Assembly: GCF_000621205.1 (NCBI RefSeq)
Contig: NZ_JHYY01000014.1
Location: forward strand, 155,585 to 219,584
Reading direction: 5' to 3'
Source of the DNA: Halotalea alkalilenta DSM 17697
GTDB taxonomy: Bacteria > Pseudomonadota > Gammaproteobacteria > Pseudomonadales > Halomonadaceae
Length of the DNA: 64,000 nucleotides
Within the stretch, counting starts at the first letter, position 1. The number at the start of each line of letters is the position of its first letter. The translations under genes were made by a program, and so were the position numbers. This document shows positions 27,107 through 36,029 of this stretch, piece after piece. Under the pieces are notes generated by a model. That model was not told where the DNA came from. It saw only the letters and a list, made by a program, of their open reading frames with translations, and made no database searches.

Positions 27107-28327
27107 ATGCCAGCCTCCCCGCCTTCCCGCGCCATGCGCTGGAGCGCCTTCTTCGCCGTGATCCTCGCCCTCGCCCTGGGCTTCGCCAGCAGTTCGATGC
27201 CGACCCCGCTCTACCCGCTGTATCAATTGGCGTGGTCGCTTCCGCCCAGCGCGCTGAGCTACATCTATGCCGGCTACATGTTCGGGGTACTCGGTGCGCT
27301 GCTGTTCTGCGGGCGCCTGGCCGATTCGATCGGCCGCTTCCGGGTGCTGCTCGCCGCACTCTGCCTGCTGCTGCTCGGACTCGGGATCTCCGCGCTGGTC
27401 TCGAGCGTACTGCCCATGGTGTTGGCGCGGATGATCGTCGGCTTCGCCAACGGCCTGCTGACCACCATCGCCGGCGCGGCGATGCTCGCCGCCCATCCGC
27501 GTGGCGATCGCCGCGTCGCCGCGGTCGCCACCTCCACCGCGATGGCGAGCGGCTTCGGCCTCGGCCCACTGATCGGCGGCACCATCGCCGAATCGATGCC
27601 AGCGCCCCTGCGCCTGCCCTACCTGGCGATGGGGCTGATCGCGCTGGCCGACCTGGCGCTTTTGCTCTACGCCCGGCGCGCGCTGGACGATCGCCGCCTC
27701 AAGACGCAGCACCCTGCGTTCAGGCTGCGTCCCAAGCTCACCCTGCCGAGCGAACCGGGCCCGAGGCGACTGTTCCTGCTGATGTCGCTGTGCATCTTCA
27801 TGATGTTCGCGATCGTCGGCCTGATGGCCTCGCTGCTCCCCTCGCTGATCCACCAGCTCGGCCTGGGCCGCGGCCCTAGCGTCGTCGGCATCGCCTTCAG
27901 CCTGCTCGCCCTGGCCTCGGTGTGCGCCCAATTCGGCATGCGCCGGCTGCGCGCCAGCCGCGGCCTGCTGATCGGACTCGCCGCCCTGCTCGCCTCGATG
28001 GCCGCGCTGGTCGCCTGCCTTTTCTACCAATCCCCCAGCGCATTCTTCGCCAGCATGCTGTTCGCCGGCATCGGCCAAGGCTTGAGCCTGATGGAGACCA
28101 ACCTGATCGCCTCCCACTGCGCCGAAGAGCACCACCGCACCACCACCATGGCCAGCTACTTCACCATCGCCTATCTCGGTGGCGTCGCCCCGGTAGTCGC
28201 GATCGGACTGCTCGCCGACTACCTCGGCCTCGAGCACGCCGTACAGCTGTTCTGCCTGATCTGCGCCCTGGTCATCGTCTTTCTCGCCCTGCGCGTCTCA
28301 CGCTCCACGCGGGCCAGGGAGATTTGA
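27107..28327 (+). CDS. MFS transporter, 12 TM
   Basis: This 406-residue protein has 12 hydrophobic segments and the MFS motif A variant FCGRLADSIGRFRVL between TM2 and TM3. It begins SAFFAVILALALGFASSSMPTPLYPLYQ and has a central cytoplasmic loop with LKTQHPAFRLRPKL. It is the type often annotated as a sugar or drug efflux permease; the substrate cannot be stated. ATG 27107 has CAAGGA just upstream, while the open frame further back is a shadow of prpD. It lies 118 bp after prpD in the same direction and might be co-transcribed. Confidence 0.8.
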   Translation: MPASPPSRAMRWSAFFAVILALALGFASSSMPTPLYPLYQLAWSLPPSALSYIYAGYMFGVLGALLFCGRLADSIGRFRVLLAALCLLLLGLGISALVSSVLPMVLARMIVGFANGLLTTIAGAAMLAAHPRGDRRVAAVATSTAMASGFGLGPLIGGTIAESMPAPLRLPYLAMGLIALADLALLLYARRALDDRRLKTQHPAFRLRPKLTLPSEPGPRRLFLLMSLCIFMMFAIVGLMASLLPSLIHQLGLGRGPSVVGIAFSLLALASVCAQFGMRRLRASRGLLIGLAALLASMAALVACLFYQSPSAFFASMLFAGIGQGLSLMETNLIASHCAEEHHRTTTMASYFTIAYLGGVAPVVAIGLLADYLGLEHAVQLFCLICALVIVFLALRVSRSTRAREI

Positions 28328-28346
28328 CCCGCCAGCGCCGTAGCCT

Positions 28347-29186
28347 CTACCCGATCGCGTGGTGCGGGGTGAAGTACTTGGCCGGGATGACATGCAACTT
28401 CTCCTCGGGAACCAGCAGGACATCATCGGCCCGCGCCGCGGTAAGGGGGTTGAAGGGAAACAGCTCGAGCCTACGCTCGTGCTCGTTTTTATATCTCCAC
28501 CTTTTCACTCTCCCTATCACGCCCTTCCATTTGCTTTTTTCATAATTATCCAAAATCGCAAACAGTTCATATCGCTCCAACTTCAAGCCGTCCAAGAGAT
28601 CATCCTGGGGATTCAAATACTCCATGATGATGATCGGACGGTTCACCTCTATCGACTCCTTCAACCCCTCCAGCACCTGTTTCTCATGCCCCTCCACATC
28701 GATTTTCATCAAATCTATGTTCTCGATCGCATGCGCATGTACGAAATCATCACCGCGGATCAAAAAGGTCCGCTCTTCGGCATAGTTGTTGGATTCCTCC
28801 TTGCTCAGACGACTGCCCCCAAGGTTGCCATCCATCTGCACGAATATCTTCGCTTCTCTACTGCTATCGGACAAAGCAACGTTAGAGATGAAAACGTTGG
28901 TCACGCCATTGTCCGCGACATTTTTCTCCAACAGCTTGTAAATGGAAGGCGCCGCCTCGAAGGCATAGACCTTCTCGGCCCCGATGGAAAATACGAGCGT
29001 GTGATTGCCGATGTTAGCACCGATATCCAGCACCACCGGACAATCGATGTTCGCCAAGACATCGAGAACAAAATCCAGCGTCCTGACATCATGCGCACCT
29101 TTTTTTAGTATCGAGAGAGTGATTTCATCATCCTCGATGCAACTCAACGTCTGGCCATACTTGTTTTCAATCTCGACGATGGACAT
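28347..29186 (-). CDS. FkbM family SAM-dependent methyltransferase
   Basis: The 279-residue protein has the FkbM fold marks: VVLDIGANIGNHTLVF (SAM binding, about residues 50-65), YAFEAAPSIYKLLEKNV, and LMKIDVEGHEKQVLEGL. FkbM enzymes methylate hydroxyls on sugars or small molecules, frequently in glycan or secondary-metabolite loci. No glycan genes are adjacent. Base use is plainly more AT-rich than the neighbours (many K, N, I and E residues, codons ending in A/T), and a decayed CRISPR array lies just beyond its 5' end, so the gene was probably acquired by transfer. It is convergent with the MFS gene, with only 19 bp between the stops. Confidence 0.85.
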   Translation of the reverse strand: MSIVEIENKYGQTLSCIEDDEITLSILKKGAHDVRTLDFVLDVLANIDCPVVLDIGANIGNHTLVFSIGAEKVYAFEAAPSIYKLLEKNVADNGVTNVFISNVALSDSSREAKIFVQMDGNLGGSRLSKEESNNYAEERTFLIRGDDFVHAHAIENIDLMKIDVEGHEKQVLEGLKESIEVNRPIIIMEYLNPQDDLLDGLKLERYELFAILDNYEKSKWKGVIGRVKRWRYKNEHERRLELFPFNPLTAARADDVLLVPEEKLHVIPAKYFTPHHAIG

Positions 29187-29305
29187 ATCCCTTTCCCGGC
29201 TCCCTTTCCCCCATCGCCTCCCAGCTATCGCTAGACGCGATAGTGAGAAGAGCGAATTCAGTGGCGAACGAAAGAGGGAATATCGGCCAGGTCAGGGATT
29301 GCTTT

Positions 29306-29578
29306 AGATTCATTCCCGTCGCGGCGGAGAGCACCCGCACTGCAAGAAAGCGACCCTGAGGATTATTAGTTCATGCCCACCTCTGTGGAGAACCCGGTTG
29401 GCCGTACTGGTTGATCATCGGAAAGTACGGTTCATCTTCATGCCGGTGGGGACCAGAGCCGCACGCTCGAAGCAAAGAAAAAGGTCGACGGTTCATCCCC
29501 ACTGGCGCGGGGATCTGTCGCTCTGCTGGGCGACTCGGATGTTCACGACCGGTTCATCCCCGCTGGCGCGGGGAACGC
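29306..29578 (-). CRISPR. Decayed type I-E CRISPR array, five repeat positions, 61-bp register
   Basis: Repeat-like 29-mers sit at 29306, 29367, 29428, 29489 and 29550, exactly 61 bp apart, giving 32-bp spacers; this is the 29+32 geometry of type I-E. The last unit is nearly canonical: CGGTTCATCCCCGC then TGGCGCGGGGAACGC. By hand count against it, the units match 25/29 (29489), 17/29 (29428), 18/29 (29367) and 19/29 (29306). The orientation means crRNA would be read from the minus strand, so the best repeat lies at the leader end, beside AT-rich sequence (29596-29640), and decay grows toward the trailer. A further partial CCCCG-TGGGGAACGC follows at 29578-29592. No cas gene lies in the window. 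Confidence 0.8.
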
Positions 29579-30100
29579 CCCGTGGGGAACGCTCTAAATG
29601 TAACTAACTATTTTCATTGATGAAAATGGGGCGAGTGAAATCCACCATACAACCAGTCCATTTTTTTGCCGTTTATACCGCGGCGCTCACAGTGGCCCCA
29701 GCTGTCATTCACGCTGTTCGACCCTTGGATTGGCACCGGTCAGCACCGTGGCTGGATGGGCTTAGGCGAACCACTGGCCCGAGGCGACAAGGATGGCGGC
29801 GAGGCTTGGCGCACTGGCGGGCTCCAGGGTGAGGCCGGGGTGTTCGAAGCCGAGCCGCATGGCTGCCCGCGGATGAAGTAGTCGTGGCCTTCGACCCGGG
29901 CGTGAGCCGTTCATCATCATCACAGTCGACCCAGCCGGAGCAACCGCAACGGCTGCTCGTGATTGAGTCCGCGCGGCCGCTCGATCCAGCGCCGGCGCTC
30001 AGCGCGAGTCCGGCTGGAGGGACGGGATGATCTAGCCTGAATGTTGCGATCGTTCGAACAATAGGCAGAGGCAATGGAGAAAAAAAATTTCAGCAATTAC
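29579..30100. other. Non-coding gap after the CRISPR remnant
   Basis: The first part (to about 29690) is AT-rich and may include the old CRISPR leader. From about 29700 to 30030 the DNA becomes GC-rich and has several short open frames on both strands (up to about 120 codons on the minus strand), none with recognisable motifs or a good ribosome site. I see no RNA gene. It may be degraded coding sequence from an element that once carried the array. Confidence 0.4.
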
Positions 30101-30116
30101 TTTCCGATGATGGAAA
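30101..30116. promoter_or_regulatory. Inverted repeat TTTCC-N6-GGAAA upstream of RpiR gene
   Basis: The perfect 5-bp arms TTTCC and GGAAA flank GATGAT, 21 bp before the start codon of the RpiR-type gene. The position fits an autoregulatory operator; the short arms make it only suggestive. Confidence 0.35.
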
Positions 30117-30137
30117 ATACCAGCGCTACGACCGCCC

Positions 30138-31025
30138 ATGCCGCCTGCCCAGGAGCACTCCTTGCCACAGGATCTTGACCTGATCACCCGCATCACTGAT
30201 CGCTTCGCTTCGCTGCGCGAGGCGGAGAAGCGGGTGGCGACGCTGATCTTCGAAGACATCGATTTCGTCATCTCGAGCAACATCACCCGGATCGCTGAGC
30301 GCGCGGGGGTCAGCGAGGCGAGCGTGACGCGTTTCAGCAAGGCGGCGGGCTGTACCAACGTGCGTGAGTTGAAGCTGGAGCTCGCTCAGTCGCTGGTGGT
30401 GGGCAGGCGGTTCATCGAGGAGGTGTATGAAGAGGACAGCATCGGTGCGGTCTACGAGGTGGCCAAGCAGACCTTGGATTTGAATCGCCAGCTGATCGAG
30501 GCGGCGGACCTGGAAGGTGCGTTGGACCTGCTCGATGGGGCGCGCCAGATCCTGGTCTTCGGTGCTGGAGGCGGTTCGACCGCGCTGGCCCAGGAGCTGC
30601 AGTTCCGCTTGATGCGCTTCGGCTATGCGGTGAGCGCCTACCATCAGGCGCTGCTGCCGCGCATGGCGGCGGCGACCTTGGACGGCGCCGACGTGGTGGT
30701 GGCGCTGTCCAGCACCGGGCACACCCCCGAGATCAATGACGCGGTGCGCCTCGCCCGGCGCAACGGTGCGAGCACCATAGGTCTGACCGCGACCGGCTCG
30801 CCGCTTGCCGATCACCTCGACATCCTGCTGCCGATCGCGACCCGTGAGAGCGATTTCGTCTACCACCCCTCGTCGTCGCGCTATGCCATGCTCGCGGCCA
30901 TCGATGTGCTGGCGATGGGGCTGGCGCTGCGCCATCGCAGCCGCTCGCGGGACAAGCTGCGTCGACTGAAGCTGGCGCTCGACGCCCATCGCGGCGGCCC
31001 CGAGCGCCAGCCGCTCGGCGATTGA
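30138..31025 (+). CDS. MurR/RpiR family transcriptional regulator
   Basis: The 295-residue protein has an N-terminal RpiR helix-turn-helix (ITRIAERAGVSEASVTRFSKAAGC, about residues 49-72) and a C-terminal SIS sugar-phosphate-binding domain (LVFGAGGGSTALAQELQFRLMRFG, then VVVALSSTGHTPEINDAVRLAR). Such regulators respond to phosphorylated sugars or keto-deoxy acids (HexR type binds KDPG). It is convergent with the PEP synthase gene, so a HexR-like role in central carbon control is plausible but unproven. ATG 30138 lacks a strong Shine-Dalgarno. Confidence 0.85.
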   Translation: MPPAQEHSLPQDLDLITRITDRFASLREAEKRVATLIFEDIDFVISSNITRIAERAGVSEASVTRFSKAAGCTNVRELKLELAQSLVVGRRFIEEVYEEDSIGAVYEVAKQTLDLNRQLIEAADLEGALDLLDGARQILVFGAGGGSTALAQELQFRLMRFGYAVSAYHQALLPRMAAATLDGADVVVALSSTGHTPEINDAVRLARRNGASTIGLTATGSPLADHLDILLPIATRESDFVYHPSSSRYAMLAAIDVLAMGLALRHRSRSRDKLRRLKLALDAHRGGPERQPLGD

Positions 31026-31062
31026 GCGACGGCCGACGGCGCCGGACGGTAGGTGCGGTCCG

Positions 31063-33444
31063 CTAGCCGCGGGACTGCGCCAGTGACAGCCAGGTCTTGA
31101 CCACGGTGTCGGGGTTCAACGACAGGCTGTCGATCCCCTTCTCCATCAGCCAGGCGGCGAAGTCCTCGTGATCCGAAGGCCCTTGGCCGCAGATCCCGAC
31201 GTACTTGCCCTGCGCCTTGGCGGCGTCGATCGCCATCGCCAGCAGTGCCTTGACTGCGTCGTCGCGCTCGTCGAACTGCGCCGACACCACGCCCGAGTCG
31301 CGGTCGAGCCCGAGGGTCAGCTGAGTCATGTCGTTGGAGCCGATCGAGAATCCATCGAAGTGCTCGAGGAAGCGCTCGGCGAGCAGGGCGTTGGAGGGCA
31401 GCTCGCACATCATGATCAGCTTGAGTCCGCCCTCGCCGCGCTTGAGCCCGTGGACGGCCAGGCTCTCGACCACCGCGGCCGCCTCGGCGACGGTACGCAC
31501 GAACGGGATCATGATCTCGACGTTGTCGAAACCCATCACTTCGCGCACCCGCTTGAGCGCGCGGCACTCGAGCGCGAAGCACTCGCCGAACTCCTTGGAA
31601 ACGTAGCGTCCGGCGCCGCGGAAGCCGAGCATCGGGTTCTCCTCGCGGGGCTCATAGCGCTCGCCACCGATCAGGTTGGCGTACTCGTTGGACTTGAAGT
31701 CCGACATCCGCACGATCACCCGCTTCGGCCAGAATGCGGCCGCGAGGGTGGCGATCCCTTCGGTCAGGCGGGCGATGTAGAACTCGACCGGGTCGTCGTA
31801 GCCGGCCATCCGCTCGGTGATCTGCGCGCGCAGCTCGGGGCTCTGCTGCTCGAACTCGAGCAGTGCCCTGGGGTGCACGCCGATCATCCGGTTGATGATG
31901 AACTCGAGCCGCGCCAGGCCGACGCCGTCGTTCGGCAGCTGGGCGAAGTCGAAGGCGCGGTCGGGATTGCCGACGTTCATCATGATCTTGACCGGCAGCG
32001 CCGGCAGCTGGTCGATGCTGGCGGCGGACACCTCGAAGGCGAGCTCGCCGGCGTAGACGTAGCCGGTGTCCCCTTCCGCGCAGGAGACCGTCACCGCCTC
32101 TCCATCGGACAACCGCTCGGTGGCGTTGCCACAGCCCACCACCGCCGGGATGCCCAGCTCGCGGGCGATGATCGCGGCATGGCAGGTGCGCCCGCCGCGG
32201 TTGGTGACGATCGCCGACGCGCGCTTCATGATCGGCTCCCAGTCGGGATCGGTCATGTCGGTGACCAGCACGTCGCCGCGCTCCACCCGATGCATCTGGT
32301 CGATACTGGCGATCACCTTGACCGGACCGGCGCCGATCTTCTGTCCGATCGCGCGCCCTTCGATACGCACTTCGCCGCGCTTGGCGAGCTGGTAGCGCTC
32401 CATCACTTGATTGCGCGAGCGCACCGTTTCCGGGCGGGCCTGGACGATGAAGAGCTCGCCGCTGTGGCCATCCTTGGCCCACTCGATATCCATCGGGCGG
32501 CCATAGTGGCGCTCGATCGTCAGCGCCTGCCGGGCGAGCGTCTCCACCTCCTCGTCGCAGAGGCTGTAGCGGCGCGCCTCGTCGGGCGCCACCTCCTCGA
32601 TCCGCACCTGCTTGCCGTGGCCGCGGTCGTCGGCGTAGACCATCCGCTCGCGCTTCGAGCCCAGCGTTCGGCGTACCACCGCGGGCCGTCCGGCCTCGAG
32701 GGTCGGCTTGTGGACGTAGAACTCGTCCGGATTGACCGCCCCCTGCACCACCATCTCGCCGAGCCCGTAGGCCGAAGTGATGAACACCACCTGGTCGAAG
32801 CCCGACTCGGTATCGAGAGTGAACATCACCCCGGAGCAGGCGAGGTCCGAGCGCACCATACGCTGGACCCCGGCGGATAGCGCGACGCCGCGATGGTCGT
32901 AGCCCTGGTGGACGCGGTAGGAGATCGCGCGGTCGTTGAAAAGCGATGCGAAGACGTGCTTGACCGCCTCCATGATCGCATCGATCCCCTGGACGTTGAG
33001 GAAGGTCTCCTGCTGGCCGGCGAAGGAGGCGTCCGGCATGTCCTCGGCGGTAGCGGACGAGCGCACCGCGAAAGAGACGTCGGCATCGCCGTCCGAGAGC
33101 TGCTCGTAGGCTTCGCGGATGGCCCGATCGAGCCCGGGTTGGAACGGCGTCTCGAGCACCCAGCGACGAATCTCCCGGCCCGCCGCGGCCAGCGCCTGGG
33201 TATCGTCGATGTCGATCGCATCGAGACGCTCATATATACGTTTATTTACGCCACTTTGATCCAGGAATTCATTAAAAGCATGCGCCGTAGTGGCGAATCC
33301 GTCCGGAACGGTAACTCCCAGGTCCGTAAGATTAGTAATCATCTCACCCAAAGAGGCATTCTTCCCGCCGACCGACTCAACATCATCCATGCCAATTTGG
33401 TGATACCAAAGAACATTTTCGACCTCGCCCACGACGTTGGACAT
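31063..33444 (-). CDS. ppsA: Phosphoenolpyruvate synthase
   Basis: The 793-residue enzyme matches the usual length of about 792. Domains in order are the ATP-binding PPDK N-terminal domain ([15 protein letters not shown] at the start, [25 protein letters not shown]), the phosphohistidine domain with [20 protein letters not shown] carrying the swivelling His, and the PEP/pyruvate-binding barrel ([32 protein letters not shown], and a C-terminal GICGQ with the catalytic Cys). It converts pyruvate and ATP to PEP, AMP and phosphate for gluconeogenesis. Start at 33444 ([14 protein letters not shown]) fits homologues and has an AGAGGTGTAAG site upstream. It is divergent from its regulator gene. Confidence 0.95.
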   Translation of the reverse strand: MSNVVGEVENVLWYHQIGMDDVESVGGKNASLGEMITNLTDLGVTVPDGFATTAHAFNEFLDQSGVNKRIYERLDAIDIDDTQALAAAGREIRRWVLETPFQPGLDRAIREAYEQLSDGDADVSFAVRSSATAEDMPDASFAGQQETFLNVQGIDAIMEAVKHVFASLFNDRAISYRVHQGYDHRGVALSAGVQRMVRSDLACSGVMFTLDTESGFDQVVFITSAYGLGEMVVQGAVNPDEFYVHKPTLEAGRPAVVRRTLGSKRERMVYADDRGHGKQVRIEEVAPDEARRYSLCDEEVETLARQALTIERHYGRPMDIEWAKDGHSGELFIVQARPETVRSRNQVMERYQLAKRGEVRIEGRAIGQKIGAGPVKVIASIDQMHRVERGDVLVTDMTDPDWEPIMKRASAIVTNRGGRTCHAAIIARELGIPAVVGCGNATERLSDGEAVTVSCAEGDTGYVYAGELAFEVSAASIDQLPALPVKIMMNVGNPDRAFDFAQLPNDGVGLARLEFIINRMIGVHPRALLEFEQQSPELRAQITERMAGYDDPVEFYIARLTEGIATLAAAFWPKRVIVRMSDFKSNEYANLIGGERYEPREENPMLGFRGAGRYVSKEFGECFALECRALKRVREVMGFDNVEIMIPFVRTVAEAAAVVESLAVHGLKRGEGGLKLIMMCELPSNALLAERFLEHFDGFSIGSNDMTQLTLGLDRDSGVVSAQFDERDDAVKALLAMAIDAAKAQGKYVGICGQGPSDHEDFAAWLMEKGIDSLSLNPDTVVKTWLSLAQSRG

Positions 33445-33727
33445 GATCTTACACCTCTCTTTGAAATCAAAAAGATACGAAACATTCCGACTTTTTTGTA
33501 AGTCAATCACGCAGGGATTAAGCCGAGCCGAGATTATCACAGCCCATCCTCAAGAAAACATATTTTAATTTTCAGCCAGAATGTTCCTTTTCGCCATTTA
33601 CATTACACGAGCGATTGGACAACCAAATTAGAATCAGTCACTTTAACCGTTGTCCGTGGCATATCGCCCGCGCGCCGTCGGGCACGCGCGTCCGATGCGG
33701 GGCGCAGGGCACGAATGGGAAACGAGC

Positions 33728-34561
33728 ATGGAAAACCAGGTCACTCGCGCGGTGTTCTACGTCTCCGACGGCACCGCGATCACCGCCGAGGCGATCGGCC
33801 ATGCGGTACTGTCGCAGTACCCGGTCAGCCTGACCCAGCACATCCTGCCGTTCGTCGAGACGGTCGAACGGGCGCGGGAGATCCGCACCCGGATCGATGA
33901 GATTTACGCTCGCAGCGGATGCCGGCCGCTGGTGTTCTACTCGATCGTCGCTGAGGAGGTGCGTGAGCAGATCGTCGCCAGCCAAGGCTTCTGCCAGGAC
34001 ATCCTCGCCGCGCTGGTTTCGCCGCTGCAGCAGGAGCTCGGCGTGCCGCCGCAGTCGACCCTCAGGCGCACCCACGGCCTGACCAAGCACAACTTCGAGC
34101 GCTACGACGCGCGGATAGCCGCGATCGACTACACCCTCGCCCACGACGACGGCATGTCGCTGCGCCAGCTCGACCAAGCCGAGGCGATCCTGCTCGGGGT
34201 ATCACGCTGCGGCAAGACCCCGACCAGCCTGTACCTGGCGATGCAGTTCGGCATCCGCGCGGTGAACTACCCCTTCATCGCCGACGACATGGACGTGCTG
34301 ACCCTGCCCCCCGGCCTTCGCCCCCACCACGACAAGCTGTTCGGGCTGACCATCGATCCCGAGCGCTTGGCGGTGATCCGCGAGGAGCGCCGCAGCGGCA
34401 GCCTCTACGCCTCGCTGCGCCAGTGCCGGCTGGAGATCACCGAGGTCGAGGCGCTCTACCGCCGCCATGGCATTCCGCATCTGAACACCACCAACCATTC
34501 GGTGGAAGAGATCTCGACCAAGGTGATCGAGATGCTCGGCCTCGAACGACGGATGTTCTGA
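33728..34561 (+). CDS. ppsR: PEP synthase regulatory kinase/phosphorylase
   Basis: The 277-residue DUF299 protein opens with [24 protein letters not shown] and has the P-loop-like [15 protein letters not shown] around residues 157-171. The family switches PEP synthase off and on by ADP-dependent phosphorylation and phosphate-dependent dephosphorylation of a threonine near the catalytic His. Divergent placement with ppsA across a 283-bp intergenic region supports the assignment. The start at 33728 follows GGGAAACGAG; the frame extends upstream without support. Confidence 0.93.
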   Translation: MENQVTRAVFYVSDGTAITAEAIGHAVLSQYPVSLTQHILPFVETVERAREIRTRIDEIYARSGCRPLVFYSIVAEEVREQIVASQGFCQDILAALVSPLQQELGVPPQSTLRRTHGLTKHNFERYDARIAAIDYTLAHDDGMSLRQLDQAEAILLGVSRCGKTPTSLYLAMQFGIRAVNYPFIADDMDVLTLPPGLRPHHDKLFGLTIDPERLAVIREERRSGSLYASLRQCRLEITEVEALYRRHGIPHLNTTNHSVEEISTKVIEMLGLERRMF

Positions 34562-34579
34562 GCCGATCGATCGCGCGGA

Positions 34580-35767
34580 TCAGCGATTTCGCTCGTTCAC
34601 CGCCCGCACGCCGCAGCGTTCGAGGCAGAACGTCAGCGACACGCCGGCGATCACGCCGAGCGCGAGGTTGTGGGTGGCGAGCACGATGCCCATGGTGGCC
34701 AGCATCACCAGGCTGGCGCCGGGAGGCTGGCGGCGCATGTCGTGTACCGAAGCCCAGTTGATCGTGGTCAGCGCGACCATGATCATTACCGCCACCAGCG
34801 CCGCCATCGGGATCAGCGCCACCCAGTCACCGAGGAACACCACCAGCACCAGCAGACCCAGCCCGGCGGTCATGGTCGAGAGCCGGGTATAGCCGCCCGA
34901 TCTCACGTTGATCACCGTCTGGCCGATCATCCCGCAGCCCGCCATGCCGCCGAACAGCCCGGTGACCAGGTTGGCGATGCCCTGGCCGCGGCACTCGCGG
35001 TTCTTGTCGCTCTCGGTACTGGTCATCTCGTCGACCACCTCCGCGGTCATCAGCGACTCCATCAGCCCGACCAGCGCCATGGTCGCCGAATAGGGCAGGA
35101 TGATCGCAAGCGTCTCCAGGTTCCAAGGGACATCGGGGATCAAAAAGCTCGGCAGGTCTTCGGGTAGAGCGCCGATATCGCCGACCCGGTGCAGCTCCAG
35201 CCCCCACCATACCGACACCAGGGTCAGCGCCACGATGCACACCATCGGCGACGGAATGGCCCGGGTCAGGCGTGGAAACAGGTAGATGATCAAAAGCCCC
35301 GCGACGACGATCGCCAGCACCGGCCAGAAGCCGGACCAGCCGGCGCGATAGAACTCAGGCAGCTGGGCGAGCAAGACCATCACCCCCAGCGCGTTGAGAA
35401 AGCCCCCTACCACCGGCGCAGTGACGAAGCGCATCAGGTCACCGATCCTCAGCACCCCGGCGATGAATTGCAGCACTCCGGTCAGAATCCCCGCGGCGAA
35501 CAGATACTGAAGACCGTGATCGCGCACCAGCCCGACCATCAGCAGCGCCATCGCCCCGGTCGCCGCCGAGATCATCGCGGGGCGGCCACCCGTAATCGAG
35601 ATCGTCACCGCCATGGTGAACGAGGCGTAGAGCGCCACCTTGGGATCGACCCCGGCGATTGCCGAGAACGCCAGCGACTCAGGAATCAGCGCCAGCGCCA
35701 CCACCAGCCCAGCCAATACGTCCCGGCGCAGGTTGCCGAGCCAGTTGCGCTTCAACCAATCGATCAA
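34580..35767 (-). CDS. SulP family anion transporter without STAS domain
   Basis: The 395-residue protein begins LIDWLKRNWLGNLRRDVLAGLVVALALIPESLAFSAIAGVDP, the standard SulP opening, and has the usual series of TM segments with GGRPAMISAATGAMALLM and a cytoplasmic VVDEMTSTESDKNRECRGQGIANLVTGLFGG. SulP proteins move sulfate, bicarbonate or other anions. The sequence ends soon after the last TM segment, so the cytoplasmic STAS regulatory domain of many relatives is missing. The TTG at 35767 is preferred because it matches the family N terminus; the frame extends to a TTG at 35872, and neither has a good ribosome site. It is convergent with ppsR, 18 bp apart. Confidence 0.82.
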   Translation of the reverse strand: MIDWLKRNWLGNLRRDVLAGLVVALALIPESLAFSAIAGVDPKVALYASFTMAVTISITGGRPAMISAATGAMALLMVGLVRDHGLQYLFAAGILTGVLQFIAGVLRIGDLMRFVTAPVVGGFLNALGVMVLLAQLPEFYRAGWSGFWPVLAIVVAGLLIIYLFPRLTRAIPSPMVCIVALTLVSVWWGLELHRVGDIGALPEDLPSFLIPDVPWNLETLAIILPYSATMALVGLMESLMTAEVVDEMTSTESDKNRECRGQGIANLVTGLFGGMAGCGMIGQTVINVRSGGYTRLSTMTAGLGLLVLVVFLGDWVALIPMAALVAVMIMVALTTINWASVHDMRRQPPGASLVMLATMGIVLATHNLALGVIAGVSLTFCLERCGVRAVNERNR

Positions 35768-35902
35768 GGGTGCCGTCCAATCATTCGTCGGGGTCGCGCA
35801 AAGGCTCGCTCGGGCGACAAAAGGTTTAAGTCTAAAGACAGACAACACCCTAAGCCAGGTCGCCGGGATCAATTACGGGCTCGGGATACGCGGAAGTTCT
35901 CC

Positions 35903-35992
35903 AACCACGCCTCACCGCCCCGCTCGCTCCCTCGACTGGCGCTCTCCACTGCCTCGCTGAGGCCCGAGCTTGACGCGTATGAGCGCCGCTCG
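35903..35992 (+). repeat. Dispersed palindromic intergenic repeat, copy A
   Basis: About 90 bp that align with 63892-63982. Shared blocks include AACCACG, CCTCACCGCC, TCCCTCGACTGGCGC and GCGCCGCTCG, in the same order and spacing apart from a few small indels. The outer arms CCTCGACTGGCGCTC and GAGCGCCGCTCGAGG are complementary at 13 of 15 positions, and a small GCCTC/GAGGC hairpin sits between them. It lies 37 bp beyond the uxuA stop. It resembles REP/BIME-type elements. Confidence 0.65.
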
Positions 35993-36029
35993 AGGCCACC
36001 GCGCATGCCCCGAGGGGATGTACGATCGC

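Noticed and set aside
26978..28237. A 419-codon minus-strand frame opposite the MFS gene
   Set aside because: Very rich in Q, G, A, E and R with no hydrophobic or conserved segments; the + strand has 12 clean TM segments.
29245..29273. A sixth CRISPR repeat one register step before 29306
   Set aside because: Only a few scattered bases match the repeat at this register position, no better than expected by chance.
29611..29639. A further CRISPR repeat one register step after 29550
   Set aside because: The sequence is AT-rich and does not match; it fits a leader better.
29617..30074. Several 60-120 codon frames in the gap after the CRISPR remnant
   Set aside because: They overlap each other on both strands, have no recognisable domain and no convincing ribosome site; at most they are decayed coding fragments.
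35768..35872. Longer SulP start at TTG 35872
   Set aside because: The extra 35 residues do not resemble any SulP N terminus, while the family start coincides with 35767; neither has a good ribosome site, so this remains uncertain.
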